Shown here one piece after another: positions 37,980 through 47,067 of a DNA stretch of 64,000 nucleotides. Positions within the stretch are counted from its first letter, which is position 1. Each line of letters starts with the position of its first letter. The notes under the pieces are model-generated. The model ran no database searches, was not told the DNA's origin, and was given only the letters and a program-made list of their open reading frames with translations. Source of the DNA: Chitinophagaceae bacterium (GTDB lineage Bacteria; Bacteroidota; Bacteroidia; Chitinophagales; Chitinophagaceae). Both the position numbers and the translations under genes were made by a program. The stretch is from NCBI GenBank assembly GCA_016713085.1, contig JADJPV010000001.1, positions 434,001 through 498,000 of the forward strand, in the 5' to 3' direction.

Positions 37980-38819
37980 TTACTTCGCTGGTTTGCTGCC
38001 ATCCTTACGCTGAAGAATGAGCTTGTTAGAACCTTTATGCTTCGTACGTGTTTTCTGTCCTTTAGCATATTTACCGGTTCTGCTTCGTGGATGACCGCCG
38101 CTTGAACGACCTTCACCACCACCCATTGGATGATCAACAGGGTTCATTGCTACACCACGTGTACGTGGACGAACACCTTTCCAACGGTTAACACCGGCCT
38201 TACCAGCTGTTTCAAGACTGTGATCATTGTTTGATACCACACCAACTGTTGCATAACAATTGATCAGGATCTTACGAAGTTCACCACTTGGCATTTTCAA
38301 TACAGCATACTTTCCTTCTTTGTTGGTTAACTGTGCGCTTGTACCTGCACTGCGTACCAATTTACCACCCTGACCAGGCTGCATTTCAATGTTGTGGATT
38401 GTAGTACCCAATGGCATATTCTTCATTTGAAGAGAATTACCTAACTCAGGAGCTACTGCATCACCTGATACAACTGTTGCACCAACTTTTAACCCGTTGG
38501 GAGCAAGGATGTAACGTTTTTCACCATCAGCATAATGCAATAAAGCAATAAACGCTGTACGGTTAGGATCATATTCAATAGATGCTACTTTAGCAGGAAC
38601 ATCAATTTTATTACGTTTGAAATCAATTACACGGTATTTCTTTTTGTTACCGCCGCCAATGTAACGCATTGATCTGCGACCCTGAACGTTACGGCCACCT
38701 GTTGCCTTTACACTTTCAAGCAAAGACTTTTCAGGAGTATCCGTTGTAATTTCCGCATACGCATTCCCGATTCTCCATCTGGTTCCTGCGGTTACCGGTT
38801 TGTATTTCTTTAATGCCAT
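37980..38819 (-). CDS. rplB: 50S ribosomal protein L2
   Basis: A 279-aa core protein needed for subunit joining and peptidyl-transferase activity. Diagnostic segments are GRRSMRYIGGGNKKKYRVID, EYDPNRTAFIALLHYADGEK and the C-terminal GVAMNPVDHPMGGGEG with the conserved His. Intact and in standard place between rplW and rpsS. Confidence 0.97.
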   Translation of the reverse strand: MALKKYKPVTAGTRWRIGNAYAEITTDTPEKSLLESVKATGGRNVQGRRSMRYIGGGNKKKYRVIDFKRNKIDVPAKVASIEYDPNRTAFIALLHYADGEKRYILAPNGLKVGATVVSGDAVAPELGNSLQMKNMPLGTTIHNIEMQPGQGGKLVRSAGTSAQLTNKEGKYAVLKMPSGELRKILINCYATVGVVSNNDHSLETAGKAGVNRWKGVRPRTRGVAMNPVDHPMGGGEGRSSGGHPRSRTGKYAKGQKTRTKHKGSNKLILQRKDGSKPAK

Positions 38820-38887
38820 TTTAAAATTCTTTTCAGTTTATAATGTCAATTCTTTGCGGCGTTTGACCCGCCATTCTTGTTTCAGTA

Positions 38888-39187
38888 TTATACTGTACCG
38901 TATAAATCAATGGTTTCGCCATCAACAACAGTAACATAAGCCTTTTTGTACGCTGGCTTGCTTCCCTGGATATAACCGGCTTTTGTCATACGGTTTTTAC
39001 TTTTACGGGGAGATACCATTGTACGCACATCTTCCACTTTTACATTGTAGAATTCTTCTACAGCTTTTTTAATTTCAAGCTTATTGGCTTTGCGGCCAAC
39101 ACGAAAAGCGTAAGTGTTTCTTTTTTCCGTTAAACGATTGCTTTTTTCAGAAACAATCGGCTTTATTAATATTTCACTCTGTCTCAT
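38888..39187 (-). CDS. rplW: 50S ribosomal protein L23
   Basis: A 99-aa protein at the tunnel exit that docks SRP and trigger factor. Motifs: LIKPIVSEKSNRLTEKRNTY and VEEFYNVKVEDVRTMVSPRK. Standard order between rplD and rplB. Intact. Confidence 0.95.
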   Translation of the reverse strand: MRQSEILIKPIVSEKSNRLTEKRNTYAFRVGRKANKLEIKKAVEEFYNVKVEDVRTMVSPRKSKNRMTKAGYIQGSKPAYKKAYVTVVDGETIDLYGTV

Positions 39188-39218
39188 CTGGACGTTGTTT
39201 ATTCAGTTCAATGATCAA

Positions 39219-39854
39219 TTATGCAACAGCTGCTTCTTCTTCAGTGAAGATTTTGGCAGCACTTTCAGTTAATACGAGTACATCGTTGTTGATGAGATCG
39301 TATGTATTTACATCAGCCAGCAAAGTGCCTGTTACTCTTGGAACATTGCGGAGACTTAAATATAAATTGTCGTTATAGTCAGTAATTACAAATAATGTTT
39401 TTTTACCGGCTACATTGATATTGCTGAGAAGCGTAAGGAATTCCTTTGTTTTAGGAGCTTCCATGTTGAAATCTTCAACAACAACAATTGCATTTTCTTT
39501 AGCCTTATAAGCAAGAGCACTCATTTTAGCGAGGTCTTTCACTTTACGGTTCAGTTTAAAATCGTAACCGTGAGGTTTTGGCCCGAAGATGGTACCACCA
39601 CCTTTGTACAATGGGTTACGGATATTACCCTTACGTGAACCACCGGTACCTTTCTGGCGGTGAAGCTTACGGCTTGCACCCTGCACTTCAGCACGGGTTT
39701 TCACTTTATGTGTTCCCTGGCGCTGAGCTGCCTGGTATTGCTTTACTGCGAGGTAAATCACATGATCATTCGGTTCGATTCCGAAAATTTCTTCCGGTAA
39801 TTCGATCGTACGACCTGTAGCTTTTCCTGATTTATTTAAAACGTCTACTTGCAT
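39219..39854 (-). CDS. rplD: 50S ribosomal protein L4
   Basis: A 211-aa protein whose extended loop reaches the exit tunnel; in E. coli it autoregulates the S10 operon. Motifs: THKVKTRAEVQGASRKLHRQ, KGTGGSRKGNIRNPLYKGGG and FGPKPHGYDFKLNRKVKDLA. Intact, 20 bp after rplC. Confidence 0.96.
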   Translation of the reverse strand: MQVDVLNKSGKATGRTIELPEEIFGIEPNDHVIYLAVKQYQAAQRQGTHKVKTRAEVQGASRKLHRQKGTGGSRKGNIRNPLYKGGGTIFGPKPHGYDFKLNRKVKDLAKMSALAYKAKENAIVVVEDFNMEAPKTKEFLTLLSNINVAGKKTLFVITDYNDNLYLSLRNVPRVTGTLLADVNTYDLINNDVLVLTESAAKIFTEEEAAVA

Positions 39855-39874
39855 GACTTCTTGAATTAGTTTGT

Positions 39875-40488
39875 TTACTTCTGGATGTATACGATTGAAC
39901 CGTTGTAACCCGGTACTGAACCACTCACAAGGATGTAATTCTTATCAGGGAAAATTTTCAGTACTTTCAATCCTTTCACTTTCACTCTGTCTGCACCCAT
40001 ACGGCCAGCCATCTTCATACCCTTCATTACACGGGCAGCGTCAGATGAGTTACCGAGAGAACCTGGTGCACGTGAACGATCATGCTGGCCATGTGACTGA
40101 CCGCCCACACCGTGGAAACCATGACGTTTTACTACACCCTGGAAACCTTTACCTTTTGTAGTACCTACAACATCAACGCTTTCGCCTTCAGCGAAAATGT
40201 CGGTGGTAATTGTTTCACCAATATTTTTTTCGAGAGAATAATTGCGGAATTCTTTTACGACTTTCTTGGGAGAAGTGTTTGCTTTAGCGAAGTGATTCTT
40301 TTCAGCAGAAGTAGTATTCTTTTCTTTCTTTTCGCCAAAAGCTAATTGAAGAGCGCTGTATCCGTCAGCGTCGTTTGTTTTCACCTGTGTAACGACACAG
40401 GCCAGCTTCAATGATGGTGCAACTGGTTTGCTTACCATCGGGACTGAAGATACTGGTCATGCCAATCTTTACCAATAATACCTTTCAT
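39875..40488 (-). CDS. rplC: 50S ribosomal protein L3, two frameshifts
   Basis: L3 starts large-subunit assembly. ATG 40486-40488 opens MKGIIGK, but the frame is lost at once. Two bases are missing from an A-run (40468-40470, plus-strand TTT), where KKIGMTSIFSPDGKQTS is expected. Two more are missing at 40400-40401 (GGCC), where CTIIEAGPCVVTQVKT is expected. After that the frame is clean to the end (QGVVKRHGFHGVGGQSHGQH, AGRMGADRVKVKGLKVL). Two independent breaks within 70 bp of an essential gene point to consensus errors. The repaired protein is about 206 aa. Confidence 0.93.
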
Positions 40489-40774
40489 TTTTTTTACAGT
40501 TTATGCCCTGTAAGGTTGTTGAGACATGACGCTTGGCGGCGTCATTCAATCCCCGTTTACCATCGACCTTTTCCTTTTTTCCACTTTGGATCGGAAGTAC
40601 CGATGGTAAACTAACCACGAAGGGCTAGTTTATATGTTCCTCATCCGTCAGCAGACGGATAAGAATGATTTTAAAATTCAGAGCTCTTTTTTACAGGCCG
40701 GAGCCGTATTGAGAGATGAAATGATTACTTATTTATAAGAACTGAGACAATTCGTCCCGCTTGCGGGACAATCA
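40489..40774. promoter_or_regulatory. Hairpin-rich spacer between rpsJ and rplC
   Basis: This 286-bp gap is unusual within the S10 operon and holds four perfect inverted repeats: ATGACGC/GCGTCAT (40526-40545), GTTTACCATCG/CGATGGTAAAC (40555-40611), ATCCGTC/GACGGAT (40643-40660) and GTCCCGC/GCGGGAC (40754-40769). No open frame is evident. On the minus strand it forms the leader of rplC. It could be a regulatory mRNA structure for r-protein feedback or a landing site of small repeats. Confidence 0.55.
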
Positions 40775-41080
40775 TCATGCTTTAATTTCTACGTCAACAC
40801 CACTTGGCAAGTCTAACTTACTCAGTGCATCAACTGTACGGCTGCTGCTGGTATAGATATCCAGCAAACGCTTGTGTGTGCACAGCTGAAACTGCTCACG
40901 GCTCTTTTTGTTAACGTGTGGTGAACGTAACACAGTGAAAATCCTTTTGCGGGTAGGTAAAGGAATAGGTCCTGTTACTACTGCCCCTGTGCTGCGAACC
41001 GTTTTCACGATTTTTTCTGCAGATTTATCGACCAGGTTGTGGTCGTATGATTGCAATTTGATTCTGATACGTTGAGCCAT
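40775..41080 (-). CDS. rpsJ: 30S ribosomal protein S10 (NusE)
   Basis: A 101-aa protein of the small-subunit head that also binds NusB in antitermination. Motifs: MAQRIRIKLQSYDHNLVDKS, TGPIPLPTRKRIFTVLRSPH and REQFQLCTHKRLLDI. It is the first gene of the cluster here: a promoter lies 32 bp upstream and a divergent glutaminyl cyclase gene follows, so rpsL, rpsG and fusA are not attached. Confidence 0.97.
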   Translation of the reverse strand: MAQRIRIKLQSYDHNLVDKSAEKIVKTVRSTGAVVTGPIPLPTRKRIFTVLRSPHVNKKSREQFQLCTHKRLLDIYTSSSRTVDALSKLDLPSGVDVEIKA

Positions 41081-41111
41081 AAGATCTATCCCAAATTTTC
41101 AATTGGGAGCG

Positions 41112-41119
41112 CAAAGGTA
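41112..41119 (-). promoter_or_regulatory. Bacteroidota -7 element of the S10 operon
   Basis: TACCTTTG on the minus strand matches TAnnTTTG and lies 32 bp upstream of the rpsJ start codon. Confidence 0.7.
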
Positions 41120-41351
41120 GGGTTTGAAACATTTCCTGCAAAAAGTTTTAGGAACTTTTTTGAAGAAAATCCCTGAAAAACAGAACAAAAGTGAAAACAG
41201 GAAGGTATAATCAACAATTCTGCCTCAAAACTATTCATTCAGAGGTCAACATCTTTTGAAAAATTGCTGGCGAAAACTACAGATTGGACCGGTTTGACCT
41301 TTTTCGGAGATTGTTCACATCCTTTTAGCAAAGGACTCTTCCCCTTTTCCC

Positions 41352-41359
41352 TATTTTTG
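41352..41359 (+). promoter_or_regulatory. Bacteroidota -7 element of the glutaminyl cyclase gene
   Basis: TATTTTTG matches TAnnTTTG and lies 18 bp before ATG 41377. Confidence 0.65.
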
Positions 41360-41376
41360 GCATTCATTATATATAT

Positions 41377-42183
41377 ATGAAGCCCATTTATAGTTTATTG
41401 TTGATTTTCTTCCTTGCAGCATGTAGTAATGACCCAGATAAAGATGATTCTTCGACAGTTGAAACGATTCCGGCTCCTGCCCAGATCAGCTACAGTTTAC
41501 TGAAGGTTTACCCGCATGATACATCTGCCTATACCCAGGGTTTACAGTTTGTAAATGGTTTCTTATACGAGGGAACTGGCAACCCCGACTCAGTTCCAAA
41601 TAAATCAAAGCTTCGGAAAGTGGACTATGCATCTGGTAAAATATTAAAAGAGACTTTTTTGCCCGGTATACTATTAGGTGAAGGGGTAACTGTTTTGGGA
41701 AATAAGATATATCAGCTTACCTGGCAGAATAAAAAGGATTTGTTTATAATTTCTCTGATTTTTAAGCTGATTAAAGAATTCAGCTATGATATTGAAGGAT
41801 GGGGACTTACCAACGACGGTAAAAACCTGATTGTAACAGATGGCAGCAACAATATCTATTTCTGGGATCCTGAAACTTTAAAGGAAATTAAACGCATTAG
41901 TGTACAAGATAATGCAGGAATGAAGAGTAATTTGAATGAATCAGAATACATCAATGGTTTCATCTATGCTAATGTTTATCTAACAGATGAAGTATTAAAG
42001 ATTGACCCCGCAACAGGAAATGTTGTTGGCCGCATTGATTTTTCTGAACTGAAAAAAACTTATCCTGAGCTACAGGCTCCCCCATCAGATTACTTAAATG
42101 GTATTGCCTGGGACAGTTCGGGCAACAGACTTTTTATTACCGGCAAATACTGGTCAAAAATGTTTGAAATCAGGTTAAATTAA
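41377..42183 (+). CDS. Glutaminyl-peptide cyclotransferase, lipoprotein
   Basis: This plant/bacterial-type glutaminyl cyclase converts N-terminal Gln to pyroglutamate on exported proteins. The 268-aa protein has a lipoprotein signal (LLIFFLAACSND, lipid-anchored Cys about residue 16) and a five-bladed propeller. Family markers are PHDTSAYTQGLQFVNGFLYEGTG, GWGLTNDGKNLIVTDGSNNI, NESEYINGFIYANVYLTD and LNGIAWDSSGNRLFITGKYW. In Bacteroidota many Sec-exported proteins have Gln after the signal cleavage site, and several here do (for example the PorQ signal ends SLFSQ), which fits a general maturation role. Confidence 0.92.
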   Translation: MKPIYSLLLIFFLAACSNDPDKDDSSTVETIPAPAQISYSLLKVYPHDTSAYTQGLQFVNGFLYEGTGNPDSVPNKSKLRKVDYASGKILKETFLPGILLGEGVTVLGNKIYQLTWQNKKDLFIISLIFKLIKEFSYDIEGWGLTNDGKNLIVTDGSNNIYFWDPETLKEIKRISVQDNAGMKSNLNESEYINGFIYANVYLTDEVLKIDPATGNVVGRIDFSELKKTYPELQAPPSDYLNGIAWDSSGNRLFITGKYWSKMFEIRLN

Positions 42184-42198
42184 ATAGGCGCCTGTAAT

Positions 42199-42669
42199 TT
42201 AATCTCCTTTCAGTTCTACATAAATATGTTCTTCGAGTGTTGTGGCAATGGAAAGCCCAACATAATCAGGTTGAACAGGAAATGTTTTATGTGCACGTTC
42301 AACCAGCACCAATGTCTGTATCTGTTTTGGCTGAAAGTTGAGAAAAGGTTTTAGTGCATACAGCATGGCCTTGCCGCTATTAGCTACATCATCAATGATA
42401 ACAATGGATTGATTGTTGAACCCGATTTCACGGTCAAGAAAAACCTCAACAGGATAGCGCTTATCCATAATTATTTCTACCAGCTCTACATGAATATTGC
42501 TGATTTCCATAACTTCTGTAGCCAGTAACCTGGCAACAGTGTATCCACTTTCCCTGATGCCTGCAAAAAAAAGTTGCTGTTCAGTATAATTGCGTTCAGC
42601 AATTTCGTAAGCAAGACGCTTCAGTTTTAGCAGAGTTGTTTCTTTATCTAAAATGTATTTCTTTTCCAT
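42199..42669 (-). CDS. PyrR-like phosphoribosyltransferase family protein
   Basis: A 156-aa type I phosphoribosyltransferase fold. The PRPP-binding motif appears as IVIIDDVANSGKAM, preceded by a hydrophobic strand, and the N-terminal half has EIAERNYTEQQLFFAGIRESGYTVA, as in PyrR-like proteins. Whether it regulates pyrimidine genes or makes UMP from uracil cannot be told; no pyr gene is adjacent. It is convergent with the glutaminyl cyclase gene. Confidence 0.8.
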   Translation of the reverse strand: MEKKYILDKETTLLKLKRLAYEIAERNYTEQQLFFAGIRESGYTVARLLATEVMEISNIHVELVEIIMDKRYPVEVFLDREIGFNNQSIVIIDDVANSGKAMLYALKPFLNFQPKQIQTLVLVERAHKTFPVQPDYVGLSIATTLEEHIYVELKGD

Positions 42670-42732
42670 AATGTAAAATACTTTAACAATGCAGCCATAG
42701 CGAAGTTAGGCATGGCATCTTAATTTTCAATT

Positions 42733-42762
42733 GGTAAAGCAGTTAATTAAGTATGCTTTACC
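42733..42762. promoter_or_regulatory. Inverted repeat in the divergent spacer
   Basis: Perfect 9-bp arms GGTAAAGCA (42733-42741) and TGCTTTACC (42754-42762) sit in the divergent region between the phosphoribosyltransferase and the Fe-S membrane protein genes, upstream of both starts. It may be an operator. No regulator is identifiable from this alone. Confidence 0.5.
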
Positions 42763-42803
42763 TAAATTGTTAGTACTTATCTTAGCAATACAAAAAACTT
42801 TCT

Positions 42804-44114
42804 ATGCAGTTTGTTCAGCAGGTTTTATTTGCAGTTTGTCTGGGTGCAGCTATCTGGTTCTTCAGTAAAAAGGTGAAAGAAATCCGCCGCAACATTTTAT
42901 TGGGTATTGACGAAGACCTGACTGACAATCCTTCACAACGCTGGAAGAATATGCTGCTGCTTGCATTCGGACAAAAGAAAATGTTCAAAAATCCATTCGT
43001 GGCTGTTTTGCATTTGTTTGTTTACGTTGGTTTTGTGATCATTAACCTGGAAGTGCTGGAAATTGTGCTGGATGGTTTACTGGGAACGCACCGTTTATTT
43101 TTATCTCCGCTTGGTTCCTTTTATACGTTTCTGATCAATTCATTTGAAGTACTTGCCCTTTCTGTATTAGCTGCCTGTGTTATCTTTTTGATACGCAGGA
43201 ATATCATTAAACTGAAACGCTTTATCAGCAAAGATCTGAATGGCTGGCCGGCAACTGATGCCAACAATATTCTCATTACTGAAATTGTACTGATGAGTTT
43301 GTTCTTACTGATGAACTCAACCGACAGAGCTTTGCAATTGAACAGCGCTGAACATTATCATGACACCGGCAATTTCATCCTCTCCGGATTCTTTGCTCCT
43401 TTCCTGTCAGGATTATCAACTTCAACTTTGATTTTTATTGAACGCAGTGCCTGGTGGCTGCATATAATAGGTATCCTTGCTTTCCTGAATTATTTACCGT
43501 GGAGTAAACATCTGCATATTTTACTGGCTTTTCCAAATGCCTGGTATGCAAGGCTTACCAATACAGGAACCATGAGCAATATGACTTCCGTTCAAAATGA
43601 AGTGAAGTATATGATGCAGCCGGAGCTTGCTCCAATAGAAGCATCTTCACCCTCTAAGTTTGGTGCGAAAGATGTAATGGATCTCAGTTGGAAAAGTTTG
43701 CTTGATGCTTACAGCTGTACAGAATGCGGCAGGTGTTCCGCTGTTTGTCCGGCAAATACGACCGGTAAATTATTAAGTCCGAGAAAAATCATCATGAGTA
43801 CCCGTGACAGGTTAGAAGAAGTTGGACGAAACATCAACAGCAATAAAGAATATAAGGATGATGGTAAAACATTGCTCAATAATTATATCACTGTCGAAGA
43901 ACTCCGTGCCTGCACAACCTGCAATGCCTGCGTTGAAGAATGCCCGGTAAGTATCAATCCGCTTTCAATCATTTTAGAATTACGCCGCTCCTTAATCATG
44001 GAAGACAGTAATGCTCCCGGCGAGTGGAATGCCATGTTCAGCAACGTGGAAAATAATTTTGCACCCTGGAAATTCAGTCCCGATGAAAGAGACAAGTGGG
44101 TTGAGGAAGTTTAG
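42804..44114 (+). CDS. Membrane-bound (Fe-S)-binding protein, heterodisulfide reductase-like
   Basis: A 436-aa protein. The N-terminal two thirds hold about five or six membrane helices with His residues that could bind heme, as in nitrate-reductase gamma/HdrE-like proteins. The C-terminal third holds two 4Fe-4S sites (CTECGRCSAVCPANTTGK and CTTCNACVEECPVSINP). In Bacteroidota the usual next gene is a CCG-domain (HdrB/GlpC-like) partner. Here that partner lies about 8 kb away (52173-52952), with unrelated genes between. Likely a quinone-linked electron transfer unit; donor and acceptor unknown. Confidence 0.85.
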   Translation: MQFVQQVLFAVCLGAAIWFFSKKVKEIRRNILLGIDEDLTDNPSQRWKNMLLLAFGQKKMFKNPFVAVLHLFVYVGFVIINLEVLEIVLDGLLGTHRLFLSPLGSFYTFLINSFEVLALSVLAACVIFLIRRNIIKLKRFISKDLNGWPATDANNILITEIVLMSLFLLMNSTDRALQLNSAEHYHDTGNFILSGFFAPFLSGLSTSTLIFIERSAWWLHIIGILAFLNYLPWSKHLHILLAFPNAWYARLTNTGTMSNMTSVQNEVKYMMQPELAPIEASSPSKFGAKDVMDLSWKSLLDAYSCTECGRCSAVCPANTTGKLLSPRKIIMSTRDRLEEVGRNINSNKEYKDDGKTLLNNYITVEELRACTTCNACVEECPVSINPLSIILELRRSLIMEDSNAPGEWNAMFSNVENNFAPWKFSPDERDKWVEEV

Positions 44115-44138
44115 AATAATACTATCAGCAAACATCAT

Positions 44139-44447
44139 ATGAACATTCAGTCATTTCCTTTTCAAACGCAGGACTGGTCAACTGTTGAAAAAACAGAACA
44201 TACAGGCGAAACCGGTATTGCATACTGGCAAACCTTACATGCCAATAATATCCGAATAAGAAAAGTTGAATATTCCCCGGGCTACAAAGCTGATCACTGG
44301 TGCAGCAAGGGACATATCATTCTTTGCCTTGAAGGTGAGATGGATACAGAATTACAGGATGGACGCATACTGAAACTTACTGCCGGCATGACTTACTTCG
44401 TTGGAGATGATTGCGAAGCTCACAGAACATCAACGCAAACGGGATAA
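44139..44447 (+). CDS. DHCW-motif cupin protein, C-terminus possibly disrupted
   Basis: A small cupin of about 102 aa. Markers: WSTVEKTEHTGETGIAYWQT, ADHWCSKGHIILCLEGEMD and GMTYFVGDDCEAHRTST. The family is widespread, metal-binding by fold and without defined function. The reading stops at TAA 44445-44447 just before a C8 run (44450-44457). A shifted frame continues beyond with plausible coding sequence (DENDKGRPVFTSWNSWM, to 44541), so the true C-terminus may lie there, or that may be a remnant of another gene. Confidence 0.7.
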   Translation: MNIQSFPFQTQDWSTVEKTEHTGETGIAYWQTLHANNIRIRKVEYSPGYKADHWCSKGHIILCLEGEMDTELQDGRILKLTAGMTYFVGDDCEAHRTSTQTG

Positions 44448-44545
44448 CACCCCCCCCGGTGGATTAAAAGATGAGAATGATAAAGGAAGGCCTGTTTTCA
44501 CAAGCTGGAATAGCTGGATGAAAAGAAAAAAACTTGATTGAATTA

Positions 44546-45240
44546 TCAATGAATATTTTTTTCAAACCCGCCAGTAATTTCTTCGGGGTGCTCCATTTTA
44601 TGAATGGCGTCTTTCTTTTTGTAAATACGGAAGATTTGAAATAATCCTGTTAAAAGGAATATGCCCCCAATAATCCAGTTTAGAAAATGCTGACTTGCAT
44701 TAAGGCGGTCAACAATTAATCTTCCTCCGAAAATAAAAACACAATTGCCTGTAAATGTGCCGATACCTATCCCAACTGTGTAAGCATTATAGTTCCAGAT
44801 ACCCGGTTTCAGAATATTCTTTGTAAATAATACAGTGCTCCATCCAAACCAGAATGGAATTTGTACGGGGTTGATCAAACTCATAGTAAAACCCAGCAAT
44901 CCTCTGTGCATTGTATTAGATAGAATAATATTGTCGCCCCCGCTGGATGGATGTGTAGCTGCCCAAAAACTGGATGCTGCAAGAGCAAGCACAATGACAA
45001 CTGTTATCCACTCAAGTGCCTTTAATAATTTCGACTGTTTCCTCACCCAGTCCATTGCCACCAGTGAAAGTCGAACGTAAATAATTTCGGCTGTAAGCGA
45101 GCCTGCAGAAAACCAGAGGGCCGGAGAGATGCCATCAATAATGCCAATTTGCATCGCTGCAATGTTGAGTGTTCCCAAAGGCAATGATCCCAAAAACTGA
45201 TAATAAATCCCCACATTAAGATTCTGACTATCGGCGGCAT
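44546..45240 (-). CDS. LysE family translocator, frameshifted near start
   Basis: A six-helix exporter of the LysE/RhtB superfamily, which typically exports amino acids or related small molecules. The start MPPIVRILMWGFIISF (ATG 45240) and the following LGSLPLGTLNIAAMQIGI are in different frames. One extra base in the A5 run (45192-45196, plus strand) joins them as FIISFLGSLPLGTLN, the typical LysE beginning. Later segments INPVQIPFWFGWSTVLF and GGIFLLTGLFQIF are typical. It follows the disrupted ATP-grasp gene by 34 bp on the same strand, so a link between ligase product and exporter is conceivable. Confidence 0.82.
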
Positions 45241-45274
45241 AAAACAAATATAAAGTCTTGCTGCAAAAGAACTA

Positions 45275-46344
45275 TTATAATTTTTCAGCAACTGCATCCA
45301 ATTGCTTTACCAGGAGATTATTGCCCCGAAACATCTCCTTCCCATCTTTAAAACTCATGTAGGAATATCCTCTTTCATGATTGAGCTTACTGATACGAAA
45401 CAGAACTTTCCAATGACGGATAATCTCCTTCCAGGCAAAAAAAACTGTGTGCTTTGGGTCATACATATGTGTTGGATCACTACCTGCACCGTTTAATTCT
45501 ATAATATGAAAGTTCTTACCATTGCGCAAATCATCCCAGTCGTTATACATCACATCCAAACGCCCGTAATAAAACCCATCGATCTGTTTACAAACTGCAT
45601 CAATATGTTTACTAAAAATTTCATCTGCTTTATCTGTCCAGTCTAAAAACTTCGATCCTCTTGCATGATTACCATAAGGTGCTAAAATCATTTTCTTCAC
45701 CTTTTTTCAAAACAGTTTGCAAACCTGCTCCATGCATTTGCTGCAACGCTTTCATCTGCAGAATATAACGTGGCTGTTCACAAATCAATTGATATAACGT
45801 TGATTCACCATCGCCGGTAACTTTCATTGATTCTTTAGCAACAATACCGGAAACAGTTCCCAGCTCAGCGCCGGGAAAACGATAATAGAAAATTCCAACC
45901 TCATGCTGATAGGGAGATAACTGCTGTACCAAAAAATCAACTGTACAAATTGAAGCATAGTGTTTCAATTCTTCTGTATTTATGATCTTCTTTACAGCTT
46001 TGCCCTGCATACCAATTGATGGTTTAACAATTGGGAAAAGAAAACTGATGTGCAGCTATTTCATTTTCTATTACTTCAACTGCAGTTCCTGCTTTTACGA
46101 AAATGAATGCCGGATACTATTGTGAAGGAATGAGTGGATAAATATCCTGTTTCTCCTCCATCAAAAAACCACCGTTTGTAATTGCCGGGTTGGCTGCACT
46201 GAAAAAATACTTTCCTCCTGCACGGATACAATACCATGCAAATACAGGATAAATAAGTCCGTAAATTGTATTGAAACTCCAGTACTCCCAGTGAAATAAA
46301 CGGATAAAAAAAGGATGATGGGTGAACAGTTTACGCAGATTCAT
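45275..46344 (-). pseudogene. ATP-grasp protein, paralogue 1, broken at three places
   Basis: The pieces line up with the intact paralogue at 50952-51992. The N-terminal membrane segment is FIRLFHWEYWSFNTIYGLIY with SAANPAITNGGF. The central part is IVKPSIGMQGKAVKKI, FYYRFPGAELGTVSGIV and TGDGESTLYQLI. The C-terminal part is GNHARGSKF, FYYGRLDV and IIELNGAGSDPTHMYD. Breaks: an in-frame TAG (46117-46119), one extra base at a G-run (46033-46035, plus strand) and one extra base in a T6 run (45702-45707). Three lesions in one gene are more than its neighbours show, so real decay is possible, but two of the three look like the window-wide indels. Confidence 0.65.
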
Positions 46345-47067
46345 GAATTGAAGTTACCGGAATTGAATGATCTGCCTGCTCAGTAAATGTTTCATTTGTG
46401 AGCAGGTCGTAGTAATGAAGTTTAGAAATTTGCTGTTGTTGATGAAGCAGGGTGATACTTACAGTAAACAATTCATTATTTCTGTTCATCAGCACATCAT
46501 TAGCCGAATCACCATCGCCGGCAAAGCGGTGAAAGTTAAGAATATTGTTTGCATTGAGTTCTGCTTTGTTGCTGATAAAAGCATTAAACCATTCCTTTCT
46601 TTTTTGTATGACTTCATCTGCATACAATGTTACCGACGACCATATAAGCGATTGGAGTGGATCAATTTCCCTGACTGTTTTCTCACTTCCATCCCATCTC
46701 GTTTCAAACAATTGATGTTGTAAACGAATCACCAGTGTGAATGGTTCAATTCTATACAATTCAATTTGCTTAAAAGCTGTTAGCGGATTTGGATGATCAA
46801 ATACATCTAAAAAATCTGTCCCCTTTTTCTATAAGGAGGAAGATGCAGATGATTTTGAAAACCACCGTTCAATAAAACCATTGCATTGCCATTTTCATGC
46901 AGGGCCATCCAGGTACCACCAGCATTTCCATCTTTTGGGAACATCATTTTTCCTGAAGCAAATTGATACCACTGCGGTTGAACAGCTTTCAGTCTTGCTT
47001 TTTTTTCATCCCTGTTTGACGTAAGAAAAAAAGAGTCCCCGTTTGGGATATAGGTTACTGTGCACAT
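46331..47067 (-). CDS. NRDE family protein, frameshifted
   Basis: Named after the NRDE sequence seen here near the start (MCTVTYIPNGDSFFLTSNRDEKK); the initiating Met-Cys resembles Ntn-hydrolases and the TANGO2 family. It is followed by GTWMALHENGNAMVLLNGGF. The frame is lost in an A6 run (46809-46814, plus strand). One more base gives QIFLDVFDHPNPLTAFKQIE and joins the C-terminal half. About 244 aa. The 3' end overlaps the ATP-grasp gene by 14 bp and its 5' end overlaps dinB-like by 13 bp, so the three form a tightly coupled unit. Biochemical function is unknown. Confidence 0.75.

Noticed and set aside
39875..40488. rplC as a genuine pseudogene
   Set aside because: Two length errors in runs of equal bases explain the breaks, the rest is perfectly conserved, and L3 is essential.
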